Part shown: positions 53,581-62,044 of the stretch, piece by piece | Layout of the letters: each line of letters begins with the position of its first letter | How positions within the stretch are numbered: position 1 is the stretch's first letter | Assembly: GCA_004557505.1 (NCBI GenBank) | Contig: SFGZ01000004.1 | Location: forward strand, 142,831 to 206,830 | Source of the DNA: Coriobacteriaceae bacterium | GTDB lineage: Bacteria > Actinomycetota > Coriobacteriia > Coriobacteriales > Atopobiaceae | Direction of reading: 5' to 3' | DNA: 64,000 nt | Notes under the pieces: generated by a model | What the model was told of the DNA's origin: nothing | What the model saw: the letters and a program-made list of their open reading frames with translations, nothing else | The model's database searches: none | Made by a program: the position numbers and the translations under genes

Positions 53581-53854
53581 CAAGCCCAAGCGCCGAGAGG
53601 GACTTGCCGCATCAAGGGGCTTCGCCTCTCCGAGGGGGGCTCGCCATGCCAGGGGTCCCTGCCGCGCCAAGAGCCCCGCGCGAACCCCGCCCTTGCGCGC
53701 CGGCCCGCATGCGCGTAACATCAAGCGGACGTAGTTGAACCAAGGAGGCAATGCATGGCAGGGAACGCAGAGGGACAGCTCGCCAAGTAGCGATGCGTCG
53801 TCCGCCCCATGACGGGGCAATGTCCTTCTCGCCACCAGACTCCCGGAGAACCCC

Positions 53855-55126
53855 ATGCCCTCTTTCTCTCGCCCTGCGGGGCGCCCTCTCTCCACCCCCA
53901 CCAGCCGCCTCGTCCTTGCGAACTTCCTGCTCGTCGTGTGCTTCACCGCCACGTACTTTGTGGGGCTCATCGGCTGCGCCACCTACCAGCTCGGCGCTGA
54001 CGCACTTGCGGTCTCGGCCCTTGTCGTGCTGATCAACGTCACCCTCGTGGTGGGCGGCGCGCTTGCGGGCGTGGTCACGGACCGCGTCGGCCCGCGTGTC
54101 ACGCTGATGGCATCGCTTGCGGGCTTTGCGCTTACCGGCGTCTTTGCCCTGATCATGCCGCTGAGCTATCCCATGCTCGCCGTTGCCTCGGCGCTCGAGG
54201 GCCTGGCCGACGGCTTCTGCGGCACCGCCGCGAGTGCCTACCCGCGCTTTCTCGCCGACCGTCCGCGCGAGCTCAAGCGCATGAACAGCCTCTGTGGCAC
54301 CGCCGTCTCGGCTGCGGTCATCGCGGGCCCGCTCATCGGCGGTGCCGTGACCACGCTTGCCACCAACCAGGCCTGCTTCGCCACCATTCCCGTGGCGTCG
54401 CTTCTCGCCGCCGGCCTTGTCTGGGCAACGCCCGAGGCACCGGGCACCGTGGGTGAGTGGCGCGCGGACCATGCGGCAGGCGAGAGCCCCGCTGTCCGCG
54501 AGGGTTTCTGGTGCCAGCTTGCCGAGGGGGTGCGCGTGACCTTCTCGCGCCGGATCCTGCGCACGCTCTTCCTCCTCTACTTCTTGGGCTTCTTTGCCTA
54601 CGGTGCCTTTGACTCGCTCGAGTCGCTCTTCTACCGCGACGTGCTGTGCGTGGGCGGGGAGTGGATGGGATGGCTCTCCGCCTGCGCCGGCGTGGGTGCC
54701 ACGGCGGGATCGCTGCTGGTGCTGCGGGTCTCCACCAGGCGGCTCACGCTGGGGACGCTCTCCGCCCTGCTCCTGGTGACCGGCGTGGGCTCCATGGTCT
54801 ACGTGGGCACGGCGGATGTTGCCGTTGCCGTGGCGGGGCAGCTCATAACCGGCCTGGGCTTTGGCGCCATGCGTCCCGTGAAGGACACCATCTTGCAGCG
54901 CAGCTGCGACGTCTCGTACGTGGGGCGTGTGACTGCGGTCATGAACGCGGGCACCAACAGCGCGGGGACCCTGCCCCTGCTCGTGGCTCCGCTGTTGGCA
55001 AACGTGTTGGGGGTGCAGGGGACCCTGCTTGCGGCGTCGGCTGTGGTGGCCACCCTCGCGGCTGCGTTTCTCCTGATCACGCGGCACGACGGCGAGAATG
55101 ACGCCAACGGTCGCGGCGCGTGCTAG
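53855..55126 (+). CDS. Major facilitator superfamily transporter
   Basis: 423 residues, about twelve membrane spans. The loop between spans 2 and 3 is GVVTDRVGPRVTLMASL, the MFS signature. GLADGFCGTAASAYPRFLAD and GTNSAGTLPLLVAPLLANVLG are typical of drug or metabolite exporters. Start at 53855 with CGGAGAACC upstream. Substrate unknown. Confidence 0.88.
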   Translation: MPSFSRPAGRPLSTPTSRLVLANFLLVVCFTATYFVGLIGCATYQLGADALAVSALVVLINVTLVVGGALAGVVTDRVGPRVTLMASLAGFALTGVFALIMPLSYPMLAVASALEGLADGFCGTAASAYPRFLADRPRELKRMNSLCGTAVSAAVIAGPLIGGAVTTLATNQACFATIPVASLLAAGLVWATPEAPGTVGEWRADHAAGESPAVREGFWCQLAEGVRVTFSRRILRTLFLLYFLGFFAYGAFDSLESLFYRDVLCVGGEWMGWLSACAGVGATAGSLLVLRVSTRRLTLGTLSALLLVTGVGSMVYVGTADVAVAVAGQLITGLGFGAMRPVKDTILQRSCDVSYVGRVTAVMNAGTNSAGTLPLLVAPLLANVLGVQGTLLAASAVVATLAAAFLLITRHDGENDANGRGAC

Positions 55127-55239
55127 CGGCGACGTCGGCTGAGGGGGCGCCGGTTGCGCTCGCCACCGTCGCCGACGATGACGATGAGGCTCAGTACGCA
55201 CACGATGGCGATGAATGCGATGTGCTCGAGGACGTTCAT
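55123..55239 (-). CDS. 38-residue single-span membrane protein
   Basis: Starts at an ATG at 55239 with AGGAGATAACC upstream, a strong ribosome site. The protein MNVLEHIAFIAIVCVLSLIV... has one hydrophobic segment (residues 5-22) and an Arg-rich tail (RRPLSRRRR). Its stop overlaps the end of the convergent MFS gene. The composition is that of small regulatory membrane proteins; function unknown. Confidence 0.6.
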   Translation of the reverse strand: MNVLEHIAFIAIVCVLSLIVIVGDGGERNRRPLSRRRR

Positions 55240-55432
55240 GGTTATCTCCTATCTGGCGCGACGCTGCGGCCGTTGACCTTTGCTGACCCTATACTCCCGC
55301 GAGCTGGCATTTGGTGCCATCGACCAGGCTTACGGCTGTCTTACTTTCCTGTAAGCTTTGGTCAGAAAAACCGCAGGTAGGAGGCTTGCATACGGGACTC
55401 GCGTCCTTATACGTCCTTAAGCGCTGGAAAAA

Positions 55433-56572
55433 TCAGCGGTGCCCGTAGCCCCTGAACGCGCACGCTATGGCCTCGGCGAACACGTCAACGTCCGGGCGGA
55501 AGTAGCTGACCTCGCCCACCCCGCGCCCGGCGTGGCCCATCATCTTCTCAAGCAGGTCGCGGTCCATGTGCATCTCCGAGCGCATGTTGGTCCTCCACGA
55601 CGCCCGGAGGTTGCGCATCGGTGCCGCCTCGTGGCCCGAGAGCGCGCCGCCCCTGGCAAACGCCCTGCGCCACGCCGAGTCGATTGTGCCGCGCCCCACG
55701 ACCCCGCCGAGCCCGTCGTCGCACAGCCACTCGCTGCCGCTGGCCACGGCGTCAGACACGCGCTCGCGGAGCCACAGCGACCACGGCTCCGGCACGACCA
55801 CCCAGCGCGCGGACGCCTTCGTCTTCGGCGGGCCGATGCGCCTTCCGCTCCCTCCGAGGAGCTGCCTCACCACGTGGGCGCACGCCACGGTCATGCCGCC
55901 CACGTCGCGGAACTCGAAGTCACCGGGCTTGAGGCCGCACGACTCGCCGACGCGGCACGAGCCGAACGCCTGCATCACGAACGGGACCTCAAGGACGCCG
56001 CCCCTCAGCGCGTCGGCCATGTCGGCGCACTCCGAGAGCGGCCATACCGCCTTGGAGCGCGCGTCCACCCTCTCGCTCGTGCGGTAGGCGGACATCGCGA
56101 CGTTCTCCCCGACAAGCCCGTACAGCCTCGCCAGCCTCAGGATCTCGCGCATGACGACCTGCACGCGCACGCCCATCGCCTTCGACTTGGTGAGTATCCA
56201 CTCCTGGTATTCGAGCGGGGTTATCCCGGTCACGGCCACGTTCCCCCAGCGCGGCTCGACGTGCGTGCGGTAGACGCCCGTGTAGTGCTCGTATGACTTC
56301 GGCTTGAGCGACCCCTCGCGCAGCCTGTCCTCAAGCTCCGGGACCCAGAACCTCTCGGCGACCTCCGAGACGGTCATCGTGGGCGCGTCGTCGTAGTGGG
56401 CGACCTGGCGCTCGGACAGGAACCTCGCCGCCTCCCTGCGCGTCCACGGGCGCGTGAGCGAGTGCCTCGCGTACCCGCGCCCGTCGCGCTCGTCCGCCAT
56501 CCACCGCACGCGGTACACCCCGTGGCGGACGCACTCTATCGAGCCGAACGAGCGCCGCTGGCCTTGTGCCAT
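55433..56572 (-). CDS. int: Tyrosine recombinase (phage integrase)
   Basis: 379 residues. The N-terminal DNA-binding part has SFGSIECVRHGVYRVRW and an SAM-like core-binding region (LKPKSYEHYTGVYRTHVEP). The catalytic domain has the first Arg in GSCRVGESCGLKPGDFE, the second Arg in NLRASWRTNM, His in MMGHAG and nucleophile Tyr in VSYFRPD. The usual His two residues before the second Arg region is replaced (APMRNLR), a tolerated variation. It inserts and excises the prophage. Confidence 0.93.
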   Translation of the reverse strand: MAQGQRRSFGSIECVRHGVYRVRWMADERDGRGYARHSLTRPWTRREAARFLSERQVAHYDDAPTMTVSEVAERFWVPELEDRLREGSLKPKSYEHYTGVYRTHVEPRWGNVAVTGITPLEYQEWILTKSKAMGVRVQVVMREILRLARLYGLVGENVAMSAYRTSERVDARSKAVWPLSECADMADALRGGVLEVPFVMQAFGSCRVGESCGLKPGDFEFRDVGGMTVACAHVVRQLLGGSGRRIGPPKTKASARWVVVPEPWSLWLRERVSDAVASGSEWLCDDGLGGVVGRGTIDSAWRRAFARGGALSGHEAAPMRNLRASWRTNMRSEMHMDRDLLEKMMGHAGRGVGEVSYFRPDVDVFAEAIACAFRGYGHR

Positions 56573-56676
56573 AATGATCACCGTCCGTCCCTGTAGCGGG
56601 GGATAGGTCGCAGCCCGTGGGAGTTGACTTGGCCGGTCGCCCACGGGCGTCTTTCTCTCCTCGCGCCTTTGACGGG

Positions 56677-57621
56677 CTACGAATCGTCCCTCGCGTACTG
56701 CAGGAAGAAGTCATCCGAGACTATCGAGATCCCGTTGCCGCCGACCGCGTACCCCTGGGCCTTCTGCAGCTTGCCGGACGGCTTGCCGTGCAGGCTCGTG
56801 TTGAACTCGAACGACCCGACGACCAGGTAGTCGAGCGACTTCGTCACCGAGTCCTTGGGAGTCGCGCCGAGGTTCACCGCGTGCTGCCACGCCTCGGCCC
56901 TCGTCATGCCGTCGAGCGTGCCGGTGAAGCAGACGGTCGAGCCGTAGAACGGGTTCGACTCGTCGATCTCGTCGACCGTCTGGACGATGCCCTCGAACTT
57001 GGCCCGGCCTCTGCTCCCGGACCGCCTCGCGAACCCGGCCTCCGGGTCATCGCCGTACTTCCCAACGAGCAGCGGCCTCATGGTCTCGTAGCAGTATGCA
57101 GCCGCCTGGGAGTCCGCGAGCGCGCGGTGTGCCGAATCCGGCACCCCTATGGGCGAGCCGCCCTCCCTCTCGCAGCGCTCGACCACCGCGCCAAGGGTCC
57201 TCTTCCTTATGTCATCGAAGACGTGCCTGGATATCCTGAGCGTGTCGACGAGCTCGTTGCCGAACCCCCGGCCGAGGATGTCACGGTAGCCCTTGTCAAG
57301 GAACCTCGCGTCGAAGCACACGTTGTGCCCGACGACGGGGGAGTCCCCAAGGAACTCGGAGAGGGCTGGCATCACGTCCGCAGGCTCCGGCGCGTCTCCA
57401 AGCTCCTCGCTCGTGATGCCCGTGAGCTCCTCGATGAAGTCGTCGATCGGGAGGTGGCTCGGCCTCACGAGCGACGAGAAGCGCCCTGTGACCCTGCCAT
57501 CGCTCACGCGCACGGCACCGACCTCTATCAGGTCGCACCACCGCGTGTCGAGGCCGGTCGTCTCCGTGTCGAGTGCGACGTAGTCGCTCAGCGCGTCTAG
57601 CTTGGTTCTTGTCGATGCCAT
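56677..57621 (-). CDS. DnaQ-like 3'-5' exonuclease with C-terminal BRCT domain
   Basis: 314 residues. DEDDh exonuclease motifs: VALDTETTGLD, GHNVCFDARFLD and HRALADSQAAA. After a linker, residues about 220-310 form a BRCT domain (STVCFTGTLDGMTRAEAW). The combination resembles DNA polymerase III epsilon-like proteins of Gram-positive bacteria. Between integrase and repressor it is an accessory (moron) or repair function of the prophage. Confidence 0.9.
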   Translation of the reverse strand: MASTRTKLDALSDYVALDTETTGLDTRWCDLIEVGAVRVSDGRVTGRFSSLVRPSHLPIDDFIEELTGITSEELGDAPEPADVMPALSEFLGDSPVVGHNVCFDARFLDKGYRDILGRGFGNELVDTLRISRHVFDDIRKRTLGAVVERCEREGGSPIGVPDSAHRALADSQAAAYCYETMRPLLVGKYGDDPEAGFARRSGSRGRAKFEGIVQTVDEIDESNPFYGSTVCFTGTLDGMTRAEAWQHAVNLGATPKDSVTKSLDYLVVGSFEFNTSLHGKPSGKLQKAQGYAVGGNGISIVSDDFFLQYARDDS

Positions 57622-57655
57622 CTCTCCTCCTGTCGGACTGCACTTCCAATACGAA

Positions 57656-58306
57656 CTACGCCCTCCACCCGGCGGGCGCGGTGTAGCTCACCACACGACC
57701 GATTGCGCGAAACTCCGGCGCTTCTGGGTCATCGCGCCGAATGAACATGTCCCTGTACTCCGGGTCGTAGCTCTCGGGGTGCAGGCGGATGCCGTCCCGC
57801 GTGAAGAAGACGCGCTTGAGCGTCGCGTCGTAGCCGTTCACGAAGACGGCCCCCACGTCCCCGTCGCGCACCTCAAGCCCCTGGTCCACGAGCACGAGCG
57901 AGCCCTCGGGGAAGAGCCGGTTCATGCTGTTTCCCGCGACAGAGAGCCAGAAGCACCCCTCGCGCCCCTCCACGAGGGAGCACGGCGTGTCCTGGTACTC
58001 GTCGGACTGCGCGAACGCCTCGCGCGGCGTGCCCGCTGCGATGCGGCCGACTATGGGCACCCTCACGGTGTCCACGGGACGTGGCAGCACGACGCCATCA
58101 GACGAGGTCATTCCAAGCAGATATGCCGCAGACACGCCGAATATCTCGCAAAGCCTTCGGATTACTGACGCCTTTGGGTCACGCTTCCCGTATTCGTAGT
58201 ACTGATATCCCTGGACAGAGACACCGAGAAGATCCGCCGCCTGTTGCTGCGTAAGGCCAGCTTTGTCTCTCGCTTCGGCAATCCTGTTGTGCCGCATCTC
58301 AGTCAT
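57656..58306 (-). CDS. CI-like phage repressor with S24 peptidase domain
   Basis: 216 residues from the ATG at 58306 (AAGGAGG upstream). N-terminal XRE HTH (GLTQQQAADLLGVSVQGYQY, EIFGVSAAYLLGM) and C-terminal LexA-type autoprotease with Ser in GNSMNRLF and Lys in ATLKRVFF. Maintains lysogeny and is cleaved upon DNA damage. Divergent from the Cro-like gene. Confidence 0.95.
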   Translation of the reverse strand: MTEMRHNRIAEARDKAGLTQQQAADLLGVSVQGYQYYEYGKRDPKASVIRRLCEIFGVSAAYLLGMTSSDGVVLPRPVDTVRVPIVGRIAAGTPREAFAQSDEYQDTPCSLVEGREGCFWLSVAGNSMNRLFPEGSLVLVDQGLEVRDGDVGAVFVNGYDATLKRVFFTRDGIRLHPESYDPEYRDMFIRRDDPEAPEFRAIGRVVSYTAPAGWRA

Positions 58307-58317
58307 AGGAACCTCCT

Positions 58318-58415
58318 TGCAAATCTTTGTTTGTAATTTTGCACCAAAAAACTGATTGACAAAACCAAGATATTGTTTGTATATTCGCTTTGCGTTACAA
58401 GATAATGTTTGTAAG
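58318..58415. promoter_or_regulatory. Lysis-lysogeny operator region with divergent promoters
   Basis: TTACAAGATAATGTTTGTAA (58395-58414) is a near-palindrome; AAGATATTGTTTGTA and TTTGTTTGTAA repeats occur upstream, giving three TTTGTA-type operators. TTGACA (58356) and TATATT (58380), 18 bases apart, form the rightward promoter. AT-rich in contrast with the flanks. Confidence 0.8.
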
Positions 58416-58427
58416 GAGGTGCAATCC

Positions 58428-58661
58428 GTGCGACACCGCAACATTTACTCAGAGCGGGTGAGGGCAAGCAAGAGCCTCGAAGAGGTGGCGTCAGTCGTTG
58501 GAGTCACCAAAAGCGCGGTCATTAAGTGGGAGGCGGGCGTCACAGAGCCATCGGGAGCAAATCTCGTGAGGCTCGCGAATCTGTTTGGATGCACGCCTGA
58601 CTACCTGCTCGACATGACCGAAGAGCGAACCGGTCAGGCAGCACCAAGCGCACGCAGATAG
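58428..58661 (+). CDS. Cro-like small HTH protein
   Basis: 77 residues from the GTG at 58428 (AAGGAGG upstream). XRE HTH: KSLEEVASVVGVTKSAVIKW and NLFGCTPDYLLDM. Located opposite the CI-like gene across the operators, it should repress CI transcription for lytic growth. Confidence 0.85.
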   Translation: MRHRNIYSERVRASKSLEEVASVVGVTKSAVIKWEAGVTEPSGANLVRLANLFGCTPDYLLDMTEERTGQAAPSARR

Positions 58662-59002
58662 GCACCACCGCACCCTGAAAACCGAAAGCACCGCACGGAG
58701 ACGTGCCCTAGCAGCGAGCCTGGCGAGCGCGATGACCTGCGAACACGGGTTGTGGATGCGTCCACGGGCGTCCGAGGAGCGGTGCGGAGTCGGCAACGCG
58801 GCCAAGAAGCCCGCGACCGGCACAAGCAAGACCGAAAGACCGTGCCATCCGCGCGTGCGACGCGGATTCGCCCTGTGGGCCTACTCCGTCCCACCGATGG
58901 GCGTCTCAAGGACGGCACACGGGCGCGGCCCAAAATTCTCCGCGCCGCCGCCCTGGCCCGCGCCGCACGCGCGGATGGCACGGAGACGAGATGGGAGGGC
59001 GC
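58662..59002. other. Prophage intergenic stretch
   Basis: 340 bases with no supported gene on either strand; frames here lack ribosome sites and coherent composition. May contain transcription or RNA signals of the early operon. Confidence 0.45.
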
Positions 59003-59272
59003 ATGGACAAGAACAAGAGCGGCGTCATGACCGACGCCGGACTCACGTACTTCGAACGCAAGCACTTCGCGAGGCAGCTTGAGGCAATCGGGGTGGACAC
59101 GTCGGGGCGCGAGTTCATGGACCTCGCGGAGATGTCCGAGGCGCTTGTGGGAACGAAGTACCGGTTCGTTGTAAAGGTGCTGCCTGACTGGCAGGCCGTT
59201 GCCGTGCGGGAGGGATACGGGAGGCTGGTCTACGTCCCAGGGGCAACGGACGATAGCCACGCGGCGAGCTGA
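59003..59272 (+). CDS. Small phage protein of unknown function
   Basis: 89 residues from the ATG at 59003 (GGGAGGG upstream). Mixed charged sequence: LTYFERKHFARQLEAIGVDT, KYRFVVKVLPDWQAVAV. No family recognised. Overlaps the convergent gene at 59230 by 43 bases. Confidence 0.65.
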   Translation: MDKNKSGVMTDAGLTYFERKHFARQLEAIGVDTSGREFMDLAEMSEALVGTKYRFVVKVLPDWQAVAVREGYGRLVYVPGATDDSHAAS

Positions 59273-59700
59273 GAGAGCATCCTGGCGACCTTGTCGAGGT
59301 TGAGGAAGACGCTCAGCGCCGCGCTCGCGGCTAGCGCCTTCGCCGCCTGCCTGCGCGAGTAGGCGCGTTCCTCCTCGACCTCCCTGGCATGGCGCTCCTT
59401 CTCCTTGAAGTAGTTCCTGCCGTCAGGGGTGAGGTTGCCGTACGAGCTTCCCTCACCGCGCTCTAGCATTCCCTTGTCTACCAGCGAGTCGCATATGCTC
59501 CGCTCCACCTCGTATTGGGGGTCGTACTCGTAGCGCGGGGACACGAGCACCACGTATCCGCCGTCGTTCTGGTTCTCTGCTGGACGCCTCAGCTCACCGT
59601 ACAGGCGGCGCTCGATGAATTCCTCGACTGTCCCGCCGTTCTGGTAGACATCAACGAGCCTCTCTAGGAAAAGCTCTTCCTCCTGGTTCAGCTCAATCAC
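59230..59700 (-). CDS. Phage protein with acidic N-terminus and C-terminal hydrophobic segment
   Basis: 156 residues from the GTG at 59700 (TTGGAGCG upstream). ELNQEEELFLERLVDVYQ and TVEEFIERRLYGEL are helical; the middle has an HTH-like SICDSLVDKGMLERG...LTPDGRNYF, resembling a winged-helix fragment; the end has a hydrophobic stretch (ALAASAALSVFLN). It may be a lysogeny-expressed (moron) gene, because it points against the early operon. Confidence 0.6.
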   Translation of the reverse strand: MIELNQEEELFLERLVDVYQNGGTVEEFIERRLYGELRRPAENQNDGGYVVLVSPRYEYDPQYEVERSICDSLVDKGMLERGEGSSYGNLTPDGRNYFKEKERHAREVEEERAYSRRQAAKALAASAALSVFLNLDKVARMLSQLAAWLSSVAPGT

Positions 59701-59728
59701 GGTTCGCTCCAATCGCAGGGAGGTGCGA

Positions 59729-59797
59729 ATGCTCTGGTGGCTCGCGGCCATGCTCCTGCTCGGTGCCCTTGCGGCGCTCGGGAGGGGCTGGAAATAG
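59729..59797 (+). CDS. Possible 22-residue hydrophobic phage peptide
   Basis: ATG at 59729 with AGGGAGGTGCGA upstream encodes MLWWLAAMLLLGALAALGRG, ending in WK. One membrane span. Divergent from the gene at 59230. Strong ribosome site and composition resemble small membrane toxins or holin-like peptides, but the shortness makes it uncertain. Confidence 0.4.
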   Translation: MLWWLAAMLLLGALAALGRGWK

Positions 59798-59877
59798 CTT
59801 AGCAAATCGGATCGAGGCAAAGGAAAGCCCGCCGCCTGCGGCGACAGGGGCGGGCGCGACACATGGAAGGAGCCAAA

Positions 59878-60642
59878 GTGTCAGATGAGATTCTACCCCA
59901 AGTATTCGACAACCCGGAGTTCGGCACCATCAGAACGGTAACGCGCGACGGCGTCCCGATGTTCTGCGCCAAGGACGTTGCCGTGGCCCTCGGATACCAG
60001 AACACGAACAAAGCAATCAGCGACCACTGCAAGGGGGTACCGATTCGTTACCCCCTTAAGACGGCGGGTGGTGTCCAAGACGTTCGCTTCATCACCGAGG
60101 GTGACATGTACCGCCTCATAGCGTCGAGCAAGCTTGAGTCTGCCCAGCGCTTCGAGTCGTGGGTCTTCGATGAGGTAATCCCCGCAATCCGTCGCAACGG
60201 CGGCTACATGGTCGCGCGCGCGGACGAGACGCCCGAGCAGCTGATGGCGCGCGCCCTCAAGGTCGCGGACGCCGCGCTGCAGGAGAGGGACGCCAGAATC
60301 GCCTCGCTCACGCCGAGGGCCGAGCTCTACGACGCGACGATGAGGGGCGAGCGGTGGATGAGCGTCACCGAGGCGTCGCGGCAGCTGCACCAGTACGACC
60401 GCTCGGTAACGCGCAAGGGCGTGTTCGCGTTCTGCATGCAGCGTCACATCATCACCAGCGACAAGCAGGCGTCGAAGCTCGGCATCGACCGTGGCTACGT
60501 CGCCAACTACCAGCCACCGGCCTACTTCGACCAGACGACCGGCGAGATGGTGCGCCCGAAGCCGTACGCGAAGGTCACGAGCAAGGGCCTCACGTGGCTG
60601 CTTGAGGGCATGTGCGGGCAAAGGAGGCTCCCGGATGCCTAG
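59878..60642 (+). CDS. Phage antirepressor (BRO-N and KilA-C domains)
   Basis: 254 residues from the GTG at 59878, preferred over the ATG at 59863 because GGAAGGAG lies six bases before it. The BRO-N domain (FGTIRTVTRDGVPMFCAKDV, FITEGDMYRLIASSKLESAQ) is followed by a KilA-C/ANT domain (MSVTEASRQLHQYDRS, TSKGLTWLLEGM). Such proteins bind or counteract repressors during induction. Confidence 0.92.
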   Translation: MSDEILPQVFDNPEFGTIRTVTRDGVPMFCAKDVAVALGYQNTNKAISDHCKGVPIRYPLKTAGGVQDVRFITEGDMYRLIASSKLESAQRFESWVFDEVIPAIRRNGGYMVARADETPEQLMARALKVADAALQERDARIASLTPRAELYDATMRGERWMSVTEASRQLHQYDRSVTRKGVFAFCMQRHIITSDKQASKLGIDRGYVANYQPPAYFDQTTGEMVRPKPYAKVTSKGLTWLLEGMCGQRRLPDA

Positions 60643-60787
60643 CTTCAAGTACCTGAGCGTCTTCTCCGGCATCGAGGCGGCGAGCGTGGCCTTCGCGCCC
60701 CTCGGGTGGGAGCCGGACTCGATGGCCGTGCCGGTCATGAGGTGGATCGGAGAGAGGATTCGGGAGGTAGACGATGCGTGCGCTTGA
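60635..60787 (+). pseudogene. Collapsed phage cytosine methyltransferase (N- and C-terminal ends fused)
   Basis: 50 residues with an excellent start (AAGGAGG, ATG at 60635). Residues 1-28, FKYLSVFSGIEAASVAFAPL GWEP (in two parts), are the SAM-binding start of phage Dcm-type C5 methyltransferases. Residues 29-50, DSMAVPVMRWIGERIREVDD, are the extreme C-terminus of the same proteins (GNSMAVPVMRWIGERI type). The whole middle, including the catalytic PC and ENV motifs, is absent while the frame stays open, so the gene cannot encode an active enzyme. Overlaps the antirepressor end by eight bases. Confidence 0.8.
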
Positions 60788-60944
60788 GACGTTGGTCGAC
60801 CGCGCCGTCGAGCGCGGATGGCTTGAGTACGGCCCGTACGACCAGCTTGAGATCACCGACCGCGCGTGGCCGGCCTGCGTGGCCGTCATGGTCGCGCTCA
60901 TGCTGCTGGCCGCGTACGTCGAGCACGGGACGGTGATCGTCTAG
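60774..60944 (+). CDS. 56-residue phage protein with one membrane span
   Basis: ATG at 60774 with GGGAGGTAG upstream. MRALETLVDRAVERGWLEYG is an amphipathic N-terminus; WPACVAVMVALMLLAAYVEH is a hydrophobic segment. Function unknown. Confidence 0.6.
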   Translation: MRALETLVDRAVERGWLEYGPYDQLEITDRAWPACVAVMVALMLLAAYVEHGTVIV

Positions 60945-60958
60945 GTCATGGAGGTTAC

Positions 60959-61357
60959 GTGAAGGACAGGAATAGCGGGGGAATGCTTTCCCCCTCCGCA
61001 GGTCAGACGGCCTACCCGAACGAGAACAGGCCGTGGTCGAACTCCGATAGGAGGACCCTCTCGCGCAACCGCAACGAGGGTGCCGACGCCATAGCGGCGA
61101 TTCTCGGCCGCTCCCCGAAGGCGGTGCGGCGCATGGCCGAGAAGATGCGCGTCTCGCTCAGGGTCTCGCCCGGTGACGTGTGCCCGGTGTGCGGGGTCCA
61201 CGAGATTAGGCCGCACACCGCAGCCGCGCGCCACGGCATGTGCCCCACCTGCTGGACCAGGAGGCTCACGGGCCTCCGCGAGGAGGAGGCGGGCCTCAGG
61301 CAGGCCGAGCGGGAGTACCAGGCGGCGAAGAAGAGAGCGCAGAGGAGCGGCAGATGA
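60959..61357 (+). CDS. Phage HTH/zinc-finger protein
   Basis: 132 residues from the GTG at 60959 (ATGGAGG upstream). WSNSDRRTLSRNRNEGADAI and ILGRSPKAVRRMAEKM look like a SANT/Myb-type or sigma-like HTH, followed by a zinc-ribbon-like CPVCG...CPTCW. Probably a DNA-binding protein of the early region. The stop overlaps the next ATG (ATGA). Confidence 0.65.
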   Translation: MKDRNSGGMLSPSAGQTAYPNENRPWSNSDRRTLSRNRNEGADAIAAILGRSPKAVRRMAEKMRVSLRVSPGDVCPVCGVHEIRPHTAAARHGMCPTCWTRRLTGLREEEAGLRQAEREYQAAKKRAQRSGR

Positions 61358-61743
61358 GGACGAGGATGTGCCCGCGCTGCGGGAAGCCCGCGCCGATCGG
61401 CCAGCCTTGCCCGCGCTGCGGGGGTGCCAGCCGCAAGCACGGCACCCGCAGCCGCGAGCAGGAGGGCCGCAGGGCCGACGAGAGCCCCTGGCGCTCGGAG
61501 TATTCCAGCGCCGAGTACAGGAGGGCGCGGCAGGAGGTCATCGAGAGGCAGCAGGGCCGCTGCGCGGCCTGCGGGCGCGTGGTGGCCGCGCGCATGGGAG
61601 GGCGGTGGCGCACGCGCGGCGGCGGGGTCCACCACATGCGGGCGCTCTCCGAGGGAGGGGCCAACTCCCCCGAGAACCTGGTGCTGCTCTGCACCAGGTG
61701 CCACAACCGCATAGACGCCGAGAGGAGGAGGGATGGGCGCTGA
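61354..61743 (+). CDS. HNH endonuclease
   Basis: 129 residues. Two N-terminal CPRCG knuckles, then the HNH core: GRCAACGR, VHHMRALSEGGANSPENLV and CTRCHNRIDAERR. Phage HNH proteins of this size usually lie near packaging genes; here one lies in the early operon. Cuts DNA in a metal-dependent manner. Confidence 0.92.
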   Translation: MRTRMCPRCGKPAPIGQPCPRCGGASRKHGTRSREQEGRRADESPWRSEYSSAEYRRARQEVIERQQGRCAACGRVVAARMGGRWRTRGGGVHHMRALSEGGANSPENLVLLCTRCHNRIDAERRRDGR

Positions 61744-62044
61744 CCCGATCGACGCCTACCTGAGGCAGGTCGACGAGCTGGGCATGGAGCTCCGCAGGCG
61801 TCTGAGCGAGGCCCCCATGCCGTGCGGCAGCAGGTCGCTGAGCTTTGCCGTCGAGGCCGGTCTGCCCCCCGCGAGGGCGTACACGGTATCCGAGACCGCC
61901 CGGTACTCGGGCATCGACGCGCGGACCCTGCGGGCCGAGCACGAGGCCGGGAGGCTGCGGTTCGTGATGCCGAACGGGGCCACGAAGGGATACCGCATCT
62001 CGGTTGACGAGATGGACAGATGGATGGAGGCGAGCCAGAGGTGA
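61733..62044 (+). CDS. Excisionase-like MerR-type HTH protein
   Basis: 103 residues. YTVSETARYSGIDARTLRAE, then RLRFVMPNGATKGYRISVDE and MDRWMEAS, the pattern of DNA-binding domains of excisionases (HTH_17). Candidate partner of the integrase for excision. Overlaps the preceding gene by 11 bases. Confidence 0.8.
   Translation: MGADPIDAYLRQVDELGMELRRRLSEAPMPCGSRSLSFAVEAGLPPARAYTVSETARYSGIDARTLRAEHEAGRLRFVMPNGATKGYRISVDEMDRWMEASQR

Larger units (their letters stand above)
53195..53854. other. Intergenic region between suf operon and MFS gene
   Basis: About 660 bases, no supported gene. The suf promoter is probably in the AT-rich part around 53355-53395, which includes CCTAATTCATACTAG and TTTGTAGG. 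It also carries one palindrome of the TGAGACAAGGGG family and one CTAAACGTCCG repeat, annotated separately. Confidence 0.6.

Noticed and set aside
55240..55432. Left attachment site of the prophage
   Set aside because: It must be near here, but without the right end no direct repeat can be identified, and no tRNA gene is visible as a target.
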